From Gracilimonas sp046602855 (GTDB lineage: Bacteria > Bacteroidota > Rhodothermia > Balneolales > Balneolaceae), in the NCBI RefSeq assembly GCF_046602855.1, contig NZ_JBKINJ010000002.1, positions 248,001-312,000 on the forward strand: 64,000 nucleotides of DNA, written 5' to 3'. Position 1 is the stretch's first letter. The number at the start of each line of letters is the position of its first letter. A model generated the notes under the pieces. That model was given only the letters and a program-made list of their open reading frames with translations. It searched no databases and was not told the origin of the DNA. Of the stretch, positions 16,541 through 24,870 are shown in pieces. The position numbers were made by a program, and so were the translations under genes.

Positions 16541-17731
16541 ATGTCCCAAAAAAATCTCATTGTAGCCTTTGGAGGCGTTTCTCCCGAACATGAAGTTTCT
16601 GTGCTGACCGCCATTCAGGCTATCTCAGCTCTTGAAAGCAGTTCTTATCAGATCATTCCGCTATACATTACCAAATCAGGGCGATGGTTGACCGGCGAGC
16701 ACCTGCTGGAACTGAGCAATTACAAAGACCTGCCGACTCTTGAAAGGAAGACTGAGGATTGCGCTTTTGTAAAGGATGAGAATGGCAAGACCTTCCTGAA
16801 AGAACAGAACGTATCTGGATTATTTTCAAAACCAAAGAACTTTCCGGTCTATGCTGTGCTCTGTGCTTTCCACGGAAGTGAAGGTGAGAACGGAGCCTTT
16901 CAGGGTGTTTGTGAAATGATGAATATTCCCTACACGGGAAGCAGCGTCTTGGGATCATCCCTTGGCATGGATAAGGTAAAAGCCAAACTTGTTGCGGCTG
17001 CAAATGGCATCCCGGTCACCAAATCCGTCAATTTTTACGAAAGTGACTGGGTAGAGGAACAAGACGGTATCATAAATGTAGTTGAAGATTTTGACTATCC
17101 GCTTATCGTAAAACCTGTTTCTCTTGGCAGCAGCATTGGGGTAGCTATTGCCAATGACCGTACCGAGCTGACCGAAGCCGTGGAAACTGCTTTTCGATAC
17201 GATGCGCACCTGCTTATCGAAGAAGCCGTAAATCCCCTGATGGAGATCAATTGTTCCGTTATTGGCACTCCGGACGATTGCAAGCCAAGCGTATGCGAAC
17301 GACCACTGGGCAAAACGGAAACCCTCAGCTTTGAGGACAAATACCAAAGCGGTGAAGGAGCCGAAAAAGGCATGGCATCGGCCGACCGTGAGATACCCGC
17401 CCAGATCTCTGACAAACTCACAACAAAGATTCAGGACATGTCCGTAAAAATCTTTTCTGTACTGGGTGCATCCGGGTTGGCCCGCCTCGATTTCCTCATT
17501 AACTCCAATACAGAAGAAGTATATTTCAATGAGATCAACACCATACCCGGGTCGTTCTCATTTTATTTGTGGGAGAAAACAGATCTTAACTTTACGCAGC
17601 TGATGGAAGAGTTGATTCAGATCGCGGTGAAGCAGCATCGTGAGAAAAACGGGCGGGTTCGCAGTTACGACACAAATTTACTGAGTGAAAAAGCCTTAAA
17701 AGGACTAAAGGGTCTCAAAGGCACAAAATAA
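16541..17731 (+). CDS. ddl: D-alanine--D-alanine ligase
   Basis: ATP-dependent joining of two D-alanines for peptidoglycan precursors; cytosolic. 396 residues, with the N-terminal signature AFGGVSPEHEVSVLTA (residues 9-24), FHGSEGENGAFQG near residue 109, YTGSSVLGSSLGMDKVKAK near residue 130, the ATP-grasp lysine in LIVKPVSLGSSIGVAI near residue 187, and FNEINTIPGSF near residue 328 with metal ligands. This is slightly longer than E. coli Ddl, with a lysine-rich tail (KALKGLKGLKGTK) that looks like slippage of a short repeat. Firm call. Confidence 0.95.
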   Translation: MSQKNLIVAFGGVSPEHEVSVLTAIQAISALESSSYQIIPLYITKSGRWLTGEHLLELSNYKDLPTLERKTEDCAFVKDENGKTFLKEQNVSGLFSKPKNFPVYAVLCAFHGSEGENGAFQGVCEMMNIPYTGSSVLGSSLGMDKVKAKLVAAANGIPVTKSVNFYESDWVEEQDGIINVVEDFDYPLIVKPVSLGSSIGVAIANDRTELTEAVETAFRYDAHLLIEEAVNPLMEINCSVIGTPDDCKPSVCERPLGKTETLSFEDKYQSGEGAEKGMASADREIPAQISDKLTTKIQDMSVKIFSVLGASGLARLDFLINSNTEEVYFNEINTIPGSFSFYLWEKTDLNFTQLMEELIQIAVKQHREKNGRVRSYDTNLLSEKALKGLKGLKGTK

Positions 17732-17808
17732 ACTTAGGATCGCCAATATGGAATGATTTAGCTCGTTCATATCTTCAATAAATTAAATACCGACAACACT
17801 ATTCAATT

Positions 17809-19239
17809 ATGAAAAAACTGATCCTGTTACTTCTTCCTGTCTTAGCGATCTCCTCTTGTGGAAAAGGTCCTGAGACTATTACGGTTCGAACAGGTAGTTC
17901 TGACCTCTTCGCTGCCAACGATTCTACTACCCAACAAACTATAGCTGATACAACTGAAGGGGATGATTTCATTCAACTCAAAGTCGGTGAAATTGCAGCA
18001 ATTGAATCGCTGGATCCTCTTTTTGCGACTTCCAACAGTGAATTGAGGGTCATAAATTTGATCTACGACGGACTTGTTGGGATCGGAAATAACGGCAACC
18101 TCTATCCTCTTATGGCTAACCGCTGGAACGTGAATGAAGATTCCACTCAGTTTACCTTTCATCTAAAGACAACCCTCAAATTTCATGATTCCCCTGCTTT
18201 TGAAAACGGAACCGGTCGGCAGTTTACCGCAAATGATGTCAAGTTTGTTTTTGAACGTATGGCGAGGAATGATGTGCCTGCGTTTACTGGAAATCAATTC
18301 AGTGATATTCGTGGATTCGAAGTTCTTCAGAATGAATTAGAATATGTCAAAGATTCTTCAAAACGGGTTATTTCTGAAATTAATGGCATCCGGGTTCAAA
18401 ATGATTCTACAGTTACTTTTGTCCTGAACAGGCCCTCCACTGATTTCCTGAACCGACTGGCGCACCCAATGGCGTCTATCTATGCCAGTGAAAGTGTGCC
18501 TTCCGGCCCCATACAGCAGGCAGCAGGAACAGGACGGTTTCGGTTCCTCCAAAAAGAAAATAACACACACCTGCTTACTGTAAACGAGGATCATTCTTCC
18601 AATCTGCCTGATATCAACCGGCTAGATATCATTTCCGGTATCAATGAGCGAAACTTGTATCAGGAATTTGCCGGTGAAAGAGTTGATGTGCTTGTGGAAT
18701 TGGGAGCAGCAACTTTGCTTACTGTGGCGGACTCAACGGGGGAACTACTAAGTAGCTACTATAACAATTACGAATTACATCAGGTACCTGTAAGCTCCGA
18801 TTATCCACTATATTATAATTCAAAATCGGGACAGGCCAACAAAGTGAACGAAGTATTAGACAATCTGAATCAAAACTCAGTATTGATCAGCAATTCCCTA
18901 GGCTCCCTTTCAATGACCAAAGCAGATACAACCGGGACACTGCAGAGCGATAACACAAGCATGGGTATTACGCATACAACTCATCCATTTTACCGGTTCA
19001 TGCTTAATAACTTAGCCCCACAAGTAAACGAATCTGGTTATAGTTTTGCAATGAGTGCCTCCTATGCTTTTAATGATCAGATCACTTTTACCACAAAGCC
19101 TTATCCGGGTACTGAACAGGTATTGGTCTGGGATGCCCCGATCTATCTGTTATCACACAGTAACATTCAGGGAATTACAGTGAGGCATAATCCCTGGAAT
19201 CTCGATCTTTCGTCTTTCAGTATGAATGGAGCCAATTGA
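17809..19239 (+). CDS. Peptide ABC transporter substrate-binding lipoprotein (SBP family 5)
   Basis: 476 residues. The signal MKKLILLLLPVLAISSCG ends in a lipobox with Cys17, so it should be a lipoprotein. ESLDPLFATSNSELRVINLIYDGLVG near residue 66, LYPLMANRWNVNEDSTQFTFHL near residue 100 and FTANDVKFVFERM near residue 140 are the hallmark of oligopeptide/nickel binding proteins (SBP_bac_5). It is somewhat shorter than the usual 500-550 residues, with a divergent C-terminal half, and no permease or ATPase genes are adjacent. It may therefore serve a distant transporter or have another binding role. Its TGA overlaps the nadK ATG by one base. Confidence 0.82.
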   Translation: MKKLILLLLPVLAISSCGKGPETITVRTGSSDLFAANDSTTQQTIADTTEGDDFIQLKVGEIAAIESLDPLFATSNSELRVINLIYDGLVGIGNNGNLYPLMANRWNVNEDSTQFTFHLKTTLKFHDSPAFENGTGRQFTANDVKFVFERMARNDVPAFTGNQFSDIRGFEVLQNELEYVKDSSKRVISEINGIRVQNDSTVTFVLNRPSTDFLNRLAHPMASIYASESVPSGPIQQAAGTGRFRFLQKENNTHLLTVNEDHSSNLPDINRLDIISGINERNLYQEFAGERVDVLVELGAATLLTVADSTGELLSSYYNNYELHQVPVSSDYPLYYNSKSGQANKVNEVLDNLNQNSVLISNSLGSLSMTKADTTGTLQSDNTSMGITHTTHPFYRFMLNNLAPQVNESGYSFAMSASYAFNDQITFTTKPYPGTEQVLVWDAPIYLLSHSNIQGITVRHNPWNLDLSSFSMNGAN

Positions 19240-20114
19240 TGAAACTAGCCGTCGTCGCAAATCCGAGTAAATACGAAGTCAAAGAAGTACTCTTTAAAGC
19301 CGTGAATTGGGCTAAAAATCATGATATCACCCTGTTCATCAACAAAGAAATCTGTGATGAAATGGAGCTGAATGGGAGTGCAGCTATTCAAAAGACTGAA
19401 AGTGATCTTGATTCCATTCAGGCAAGTGACATTATTTTGGTGATGGGTGGAGATGGCACGATCCTCTATACGGCCCGTATCTCCAAAGACATTCAAAAAC
19501 CTATTTTAGGGATTAACAGTGGTCGTCTTGGCTTTATGGCCAATACCCAAATAGAAGATCTGGAACCTGCCCTTGACCGACTGCTTGATAACGATTTCAC
19601 TCTCGATAAGCGGGTATTTCTTAAAGCCACCACCCAACGCGGGGATGAATTCCACGCATTGAATGAGTTTCTATTTACACGCAAGGATTCTATTTCCATG
19701 GTAAATGTAACGGCTGAATATGATGGCAGCCTTATCAACACCTATTGGGCCGATGGATTACTTGTAGCCTCACCGACCGGTTCCACAGCATATAACCTCG
19801 CCTCCGGTGGACCGATTGTAGCGCCGGGAACCGAAGTCTTCGTAGTAACTCCCATCAATCCGCACACCCTTACCACCCGACCATTGGTATTGAACTCGAC
19901 ACGACCCCTCAAGATCAAGATCGAAAAGCAACAAAATGAGGTGCTTTTTTCTTATGACGGACAAGTTCATGAGATCGAAGATTTCCCCTTTGAGGTCGAG
20001 ATATTGAAATCTGATCTGACCTTCGACCTTATTCATCTTCCCGGACAGGATTACTTTGAAACCCTTCGCAACAAACTAATGTGGGGAATGGATTCCCGGC
20101 GGAATAGGGAGTAG
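19239..20114 (+). CDS. nadK: NAD kinase
   Basis: Phosphorylates NAD to NADP; cytosolic. The ATG at 19239 shares its A with the upstream TGA stop (TGATG), showing coupling with the binding-protein gene. 291 residues. ILVMGGDGTILYTAR near residue 68 (the GGDG phosphate loop), GINSGRLGFMA near residue 90, the ASPTGSTAYNLASGGPI segment near residue 179, and TRPLVLNSTRPLKI are all diagnostic. Length is normal for the family. It is followed by simple repeats and a bidirectional hairpin shared with the convergent TonB receptor gene. Confidence 0.95.
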   Translation: MKLAVVANPSKYEVKEVLFKAVNWAKNHDITLFINKEICDEMELNGSAAIQKTESDLDSIQASDIILVMGGDGTILYTARISKDIQKPILGINSGRLGFMANTQIEDLEPALDRLLDNDFTLDKRVFLKATTQRGDEFHALNEFLFTRKDSISMVNVTAEYDGSLINTYWADGLLVASPTGSTAYNLASGGPIVAPGTEVFVVTPINPHTLTTRPLVLNSTRPLKIKIEKQQNEVLFSYDGQVHEIEDFPFEVEILKSDLTFDLIHLPGQDYFETLRNKLMWGMDSRRNRE

Positions 20115-20317
20115 TTAGTTTTAAGTGTTTAGTGTTTAGTTTTGAATTGTTTCCTGACCGAGGACCGTCGACGGGAGACCGATAGTAGCTGTCTCATTGC
20201 GCCGCTATGCTGCGCAACATGTAATTGAAGGCTCTTCCTCAAATTTTGAAGCGGAATTAGCAGGCTATAGATACTTCATTTCGATATTGATTATTCGCTT
20301 GGTCATTATGCAATATT

Positions 20318-20351
20318 AAAATAGCCCCGCTCTGAAGAACGGGGCTATTTT
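20318..20351. terminator. Bidirectional terminator between nadK and the TonB receptor
   Basis: AAAATAGCCCCG (20318-20329) pairs perfectly with CGGGGCTATTTT (20340-20351) around a CTCTGAAGAA loop, with A-runs on one side and T-runs on the other. It sits between convergent genes ending at 20114 and 20415, exactly where a two-way terminator is expected. The rest of the 300-nt gap holds only TTTAGTGTTTAGTTTTG and GGACCGTCGACGGGAGACCG simple repeats. Confidence 0.9.
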
Positions 20352-20414
20352 TCGACTAAACTAATTGAAAATTGAGTGCTGGATACTTCTTTATTGAATG
20401 TTCAGCGCTGTCTG

Positions 20415-22868
20415 TTAAAACTTCCAGGTTAGCTGGAATAGGAAATTAGTGCCGGCTTGTGGGTAGTAATAGTTATAGTTCACCGGCTCACCCGCCTGTA
20501 GCCACCCAAAGGTGTAGCCGTTGGTCTCATATTCATGATCAAAGATATTATTCACCTGTAATGTCGCTGTGATACCTTCAAGCAATGAGATCTTATCAAG
20601 GGAATAACTTATTCTCAGATCATTCACAAAATAAGGATCGATTGAACGGCTTTCGGTCTGTGTATTATCAAGATACTGACGTGAGACATATTTACTGACA
20701 AGCTCTGCATTCAGTGCCCCGGTCTGATAGCCGATCACTCCATTAGTAATGAGTGAAGGTGAAAATGCGATATCGGTTTCTTCATAGGTCGTAGCCTGTT
20801 GACCCAAGTAATTGAAGTTCGCATCATACTGATCAGTGAACTGCGTGTATTCAACGATCTTGTTTCGGCTGAAAGTTGCATTGGCCGATACACTCAGGTG
20901 CTCAGAAACACTCAAACCACCCTGAAGTTCAAGCCCGATACGATAACTTTCCGGTACATTCTCCCTGACGATCTCACCCACATCATTGATCGCTCCCGTT
21001 GGCACAAGCTGGTCTCGATAGAACATGCCGTACACATTGGCACCAAGATAATGCCGCCTAAAATCACCTCTATAACCAAGCTCTACGTTATAGAGACGCT
21101 CCGAGTCAGGTCGGCTTTCAGGGGATGAGTCTACATACTCATCTCGCGTTGGTTCTTTATTACCAACCGCAAAAGAAGCATACAAACGCTGTTGATCCGG
21201 AAGTTGATAAACAAAGCCAAACTTGGGGTTAAAGAACATCAGATCATCGGTTTGCTGGAGAGTAACGAGGCTGTCTCGTACGGAACTCCCCGCACTGCGA
21301 ACAAAGCCATTTCCAAGAAACTCATAGTTGACGCCTCTCACCTGTAGATCCAGGTAAGAATTCAGATTATCGGTAATTCCATACTGCAGTTTTCCATATA
21401 GATTGAAATCATTCTTAATGCCATCGTTATCGTAATACCGATCTTCGATCTCACTGTCGCCGGCATATCTAGCCCATATCACTTCTCCGAAATGAGCCCC
21501 GTCATAATAGTTATAGCCACCGCCAAGTGTTAAATTCCAGATATCATTCGGGGTGAATTTTGTAGAAAAGATGGTTCCGTAGAAATCATTATCCAGCCAA
21601 CGGCGGCGAACAAGATCTGATTCAGAAGGAGTAGATGGCAGGATCGGTTCAATATCGTAATCGGTCAGGTCTTCATCAGCTTTGTACTCCTCGAAGTAGC
21701 CAAAGCCTTTGGTGTAGAATGCAGATACATTAGCATTCCAGTTTTCAGTCAGTTTATATGAGTAATGCAACTGGTAATAGTTCTGCTGATAGTTGTCGAC
21801 CTGATCTTCGTAGGGTTCGCCGGCTTTTTCGGTACCAGCCTCATTGAAGGTGCGATCGTTCTCCAGTACGCTTTCCTCGATGCCATACCATGCCTGATAG
21901 GTGCGTTCCTTTCCGGAAAAGACATCAGCTCGAAGCAAGCTTCGTTCTCCATGTCTGGCAGCCGACAAGAAGTAGGAATCAAGATCAGAACTCGCACGAT
22001 CTATGAAGCCATCCGAATCAATTTTTGATAGACGGCCTTCAAACTGCCATCCGTTCTCCATCAGTCCCGACCCAAGCTTGACGTTATATTTTTGGGTATT
22101 AAAAGAGCCGATTCCGGTATTGATCTCTCCAAACGGTTCCACCCTGGAGGAACTGGTTTGAAGATTAATGGTTCCGCCAAAAGCTGCGGCTCCATTGGTA
22201 GACGTTCCTACCCCGCGCTGTATCTGGATATTTTCTGTGGATGAAGACAGATCCGGTAAGTTTACCCAGAATACGCCGTGGGATTCCGCATCATTGACCG
22301 GGATTCCGTTGATGGTCACATTGATACGCGCCGGGTCAACCCCTCGAATACGAATGCCTGTGTAACCGATGCCGGCCCCCGCATCTGAAGTTGTAGTAAC
22401 CGATGGAGTACTCTGAAGCAGATAGGGTACATCCTGCCCCAGATTTCGCCGTTCGATCTCCTCGCCTTCAACATTAGTGTAAGTAATGGGAGATGTTTCA
22501 TCAGCACGAGTGGCGCTCACGAAAACATCGTCAGAGATATAGGTATCCGGCAACATATAGATCTCAAGATCTTTTTGATTACGCCGGACATCAACCTCCT
22601 GATCTTTGTAACCCAAATAAGTGATCAACAAACGGAGTTCACCGTTTTCCGAAAGACGGAATTCGAAAGAACCGTCCTCCTGAGATACCACCCCACGTGA
22701 AGTACCGACCTGACGTATGGCCGCTCCGGGCAAGGGTTGTTTGGATTGAGCATCAAGCACGGTTCCGGTAATTGTTTGTGCCTGAGTAGTTGTGTTAGTA
22801 GAAAAGAAAAGTGGTACTGTTAATAGCAAAGCCGTAAAAAACGACTTTATGGTAATAGAATTAAACAT
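20415..22868 (-). CDS. TonB-dependent outer-membrane receptor, probable thiamine uptake
   Basis: 817 residues. A signal peptide ends near TTQAQ, followed by a carboxypeptidase-like CNA-B-type domain (about 33-110, ITGTVLDAQSKQPLPGAAIR), the plug (about 115-235, with IRIRGVDPARINVTINGIPVND) and a 22-strand type barrel ending in FLFQLTWKF. The aromatic C-terminus is normal. It is controlled by a TPP riboswitch in its leader, and family members regulated this way import thiamine or its precursors across the outer membrane; this substrate is inferred from the riboswitch. GGAGGAATTC precedes the ATG and is complementary to an upstream sequence. No thiamine biosynthesis or inner-membrane transporter genes are next to it. 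Confidence 0.92.
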   Translation of the reverse strand: MFNSITIKSFFTALLLTVPLFFSTNTTTQAQTITGTVLDAQSKQPLPGAAIRQVGTSRGVVSQEDGSFEFRLSENGELRLLITYLGYKDQEVDVRRNQKDLEIYMLPDTYISDDVFVSATRADETSPITYTNVEGEEIERRNLGQDVPYLLQSTPSVTTTSDAGAGIGYTGIRIRGVDPARINVTINGIPVNDAESHGVFWVNLPDLSSSTENIQIQRGVGTSTNGAAAFGGTINLQTSSSRVEPFGEINTGIGSFNTQKYNVKLGSGLMENGWQFEGRLSKIDSDGFIDRASSDLDSYFLSAARHGERSLLRADVFSGKERTYQAWYGIEESVLENDRTFNEAGTEKAGEPYEDQVDNYQQNYYQLHYSYKLTENWNANVSAFYTKGFGYFEEYKADEDLTDYDIEPILPSTPSESDLVRRRWLDNDFYGTIFSTKFTPNDIWNLTLGGGYNYYDGAHFGEVIWARYAGDSEIEDRYYDNDGIKNDFNLYGKLQYGITDNLNSYLDLQVRGVNYEFLGNGFVRSAGSSVRDSLVTLQQTDDLMFFNPKFGFVYQLPDQQRLYASFAVGNKEPTRDEYVDSSPESRPDSERLYNVELGYRGDFRRHYLGANVYGMFYRDQLVPTGAINDVGEIVRENVPESYRIGLELQGGLSVSEHLSVSANATFSRNKIVEYTQFTDQYDANFNYLGQQATTYEETDIAFSPSLITNGVIGYQTGALNAELVSKYVSRQYLDNTQTESRSIDPYFVNDLRISYSLDKISLLEGITATLQVNNIFDHEYETNGYTFGWLQAGEPVNYNYYYPQAGTNFLFQLTWKF

Positions 22869-22874
22869 TGAATT

Positions 22875-22905
22875 CCTCCAATTAATGTAGTGTGATTAAT
22901 GGAGG
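22875..22905 (-). promoter_or_regulatory. Ribosome-site sequestering hairpin of the TPP riboswitch
   Basis: In the mRNA sense CCTCCATTAAT (22905-22895) can pair with ATTAATTGGAGG (22886-22875) with a single bulge. The second arm contains the Shine-Dalgarno GGAGG of the TonB receptor gene, ending 6-7 nt from the ATG. This is the expected translational expression platform between the aptamer and the start codon. Confidence 0.75.
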
Positions 22906-22934
22906 AGGTTAACTTGCGTTACTGTGCGGTAAAC

Positions 22935-23012
22935 AGGTTTCCCTACGCCGGTATTATCCGGTTCAGGTTATCAGGGTGTGATCTCAGCCCGCTATGCAAG
23001 CACCCCCAACCT
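22935..23012 (-). promoter_or_regulatory. TPP riboswitch (THI element)
   Basis: Read on the minus strand, the leader contains the conserved THI-box parts in order: AGGTTGGGGGTGC, GCGGGCTGAGATCACACCC, TGATAACCTGAACCGGATAA, TACCGGCGTAGGGA, then AACCT. AGGTT and AACCT close helix P1. The CTGAGA and the CTGATAACC...ACCGG blocks are the pyrimidine- and pyrophosphate-sensing elements. The aptamer ends about 67 nt before the TonB receptor ATG, so thiamine pyrophosphate should repress that gene. Confidence 0.95.
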
Positions 23013-23025
23013 TGGTTGTGAGCAT

Positions 23026-23056
23026 CAAAGATACGAGGCTTAAGAATGTTGAACAA
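23026..23056 (-). promoter_or_regulatory. Bacteroidota-type promoter of the TPP riboswitch transcript
   Basis: On the minus strand TATCTTTG (23033-23026) matches the -7 consensus TAnnTTTG, with a TTG (23056-23054) 20 nt upstream as the -33 element. Transcription would start just before the aptamer. Confidence 0.7.
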
Positions 23057-23189
23057 GTAACATTCAACATTCAGTTTTGAAGGATCATAAAGTGGCTCGG
23101 TGAGCTTCCCTAATCAATAATTCGCAGATCGGTAGATCGCCGTTCGCCGATCACAGATCATTTTGCCCATTAAGCCTAAACAACCCCTA

Positions 23190-23500
23190 GCGCAAGCCTC
23201 TCGCTTGTGCGGTGTTTTATCTGCCATCCCAAGGTTTAACATATTTGCTTCATCGTTTTCCTCTTTCTTTTGTGCCGACAAAAGAAACAAAAGCTCCCGG
23301 CTGCGAAAAATGAGCTAAAGTCGACTCCGTTTCGCTAAAAGAAATCAATGCTCCTTCGCCGGGCTTGCCAATACCTTAGTGCCTTACGGTATGATTTCTT
23401 TCTTAACGCTTCATTCCGTCACCTTTTTAACGCTCTTTTTTCTAAGGCCGAAGGATATTGAACATTCAACATTGAATGGTGAAGTTTACTGTATCTTTTT
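23190..23500. repeat. Dispersed repeat, family A (full copy, with leading hairpin)
   Basis: Starts with a GCGCAAGC-CTCT-CGCTTGTGC hairpin followed by GGTGTTTT. Then comes the family A core: TTTCTTTTGTGCCGACAAAAG and AAACAAAAGCTCCCGGCTGC, continuing through GAGCTAAAGTCGACTCC, AAAAGAAATCAATGC, GTATGATTTCTTTCTTAACG and CTCTTTTTTCTAAGGCCGAA. The copy ends with a TTGAACATTCAACATTGAAT motif. Related copies lie at 32.2, 33.6, 36.4, 41.2, 43.3 and 49.7 kb. This copy lacks the 25-nt micro-insertion. Confidence 0.85.
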
Positions 23501-23516
23501 AAACCAAACGAACGAT

Positions 23517-23682
23517 CTTTGCGGGCAGACTATGAAGTGGAATGCAGGTTTGAGAGGTTAAACGACGAAGCAATCTCCCTGATGCGGGCAACCGGCCATG
23601 CCAAGGAGATCGCCGCGTCGGCAAACAGTGTAGCCAACGAATATAATTACGGACTCCTCGCGATGACCGTTCAAGGATTGAG
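23517..23682. repeat. Dispersed repeat, family C
   Basis: Contains GACTATGAAGTGGAATGCAG, GACGAAGCAATCTCCCTGA, GGAGATCGCCGCGTCGGCAA and CTCCTCGCGATGACCGTTCA. The two halves are imperfect reverse complements (GAAGCAATCTCCCTGA against the later GGAGATCGCCGCG part), so it can fold into one long hairpin. Other copies: 31.97, 33.9, 36.7, 38.1, 43.7, 49.6, 50.0 and 60.9 kb. Confidence 0.85.
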
Positions 23683-23865
23683 ATCTGAAGCCCTTCTGCC
23701 AGTTAATTTCGCAGATCTGTCTATCGACTTTCGCTGATCGATCCTGCTTTGCACATCAGTGCAAGGAGTACTTCCCCGGAACCAGTCTACGGTCCTAAGA
23801 TCACTCAAAACTCTATTGAATGCTGTAGTCGGAATTACCGTTTGGAAAGCCAACCAATCCTATTG

Positions 23866-24798
23866 ATGATGAGAAAACCTGACCTTATTTCGAAGACCAT
23901 AAATTTTGCACTAGATATTTCTTCCTACAAAAAGAAATTAGATCCGGCCTGGTGGCAGGCACCTTCGTCACAAAGTGAGCCTCCTGCCTATTTCAAAGAA
24001 CAATTTGAGTTGAACTATCGGCTGCAGGATGGCCATAAGATATGGGAAATATCCTCATTCAAAGCAACATCCGAAAAAGCCATCCTATTTATTCATGGCG
24101 GTGGATTCACTAAAAGCTTTATGAAATTTCACTGGAATTTGATCCGTGAGTTTGGCAAAAAATTGGATCAGGATATCATTGCACCGGATTATCCCCTGTT
24201 ACCAAAAGGATCAGCTACCGAAGTCATGAGTTTCTTTATGAATCTCTATACGAACCTTTTAGAAAATTACGGAGCTGAAAATGTGACTATCGTAGGAGAT
24301 TCGAATGGCGGTGGAATCGCACATTCCTTGTGTCAGCTGCTCATAAAGAACAATATCAAACAACCTTCTCAATTGGTACTCTTATCACCATGGCTCGATC
24401 TGAGCCTTTCCAATCCTCTCATAGAAGATACCGAGGACAACGATCCCTTATTGGATGTAGAAGCACTGAGAACTTTAGGGAAACAATATGCCGCCGATGT
24501 TGAACTCACTGATTTCAGGGCAAGTCCCATTTATGGCAATATTCGCCGAGTTGCCCCTACCACATTATTTGTAGGAACCCATGATATCATGCTGGCAGAC
24601 TCTCGCAAATTAAGGTTAAAAGCTGAATCTGAGCCGGTGGTTTTTAACTATCTTGAGTTCAACGGGATGTTTCACGACTGGATGTTCTTCAATTTTCCGG
24701 ATGCCAAAAAGGCTCAGGCTATGATCATCAGTCAGATCAAGTATCCACCTTCGGAGGCGGAGATGGCGTTGAATGCCGGAAGTGATTTCTGGAAATAA
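23866..24798 (+). CDS. Alpha/beta hydrolase (hormone-sensitive-lipase-like esterase)
   Basis: 310 residues from the ATG at 23866 (a further ATG follows immediately). Earlier in-frame starts would place repeat DNA inside the protein. FIHGGGFTKS near residue 75 is the HGGG oxyanion motif of the HSL/acetylesterase family. The nucleophile lies in VGDSNGGGIA (about residue 144), the acid in GTHDIMLADS (about residue 244) and the histidine in MFHDWMFF (about residue 268). No signal peptide, so probably cytosolic. It likely cleaves short-chain esters; substrate unknown. It stands alone between repeats and the convergent FN3 gene. Confidence 0.85.
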   Translation: MMRKPDLISKTINFALDISSYKKKLDPAWWQAPSSQSEPPAYFKEQFELNYRLQDGHKIWEISSFKATSEKAILFIHGGGFTKSFMKFHWNLIREFGKKLDQDIIAPDYPLLPKGSATEVMSFFMNLYTNLLENYGAENVTIVGDSNGGGIAHSLCQLLIKNNIKQPSQLVLLSPWLDLSLSNPLIEDTEDNDPLLDVEALRTLGKQYAADVELTDFRASPIYGNIRRVAPTTLFVGTHDIMLADSRKLRLKAESEPVVFNYLEFNGMFHDWMFFNFPDAKKAQAMIISQIKYPPSEAEMALNAGSDFWK

Positions 24799-24870
24799 AA
24801 CTTACAGGTTCCTTTTTTATCTAGTGAGGCTAACCTTTATAAATCGGTTTATAGCCTTCCTTATCGCAGT

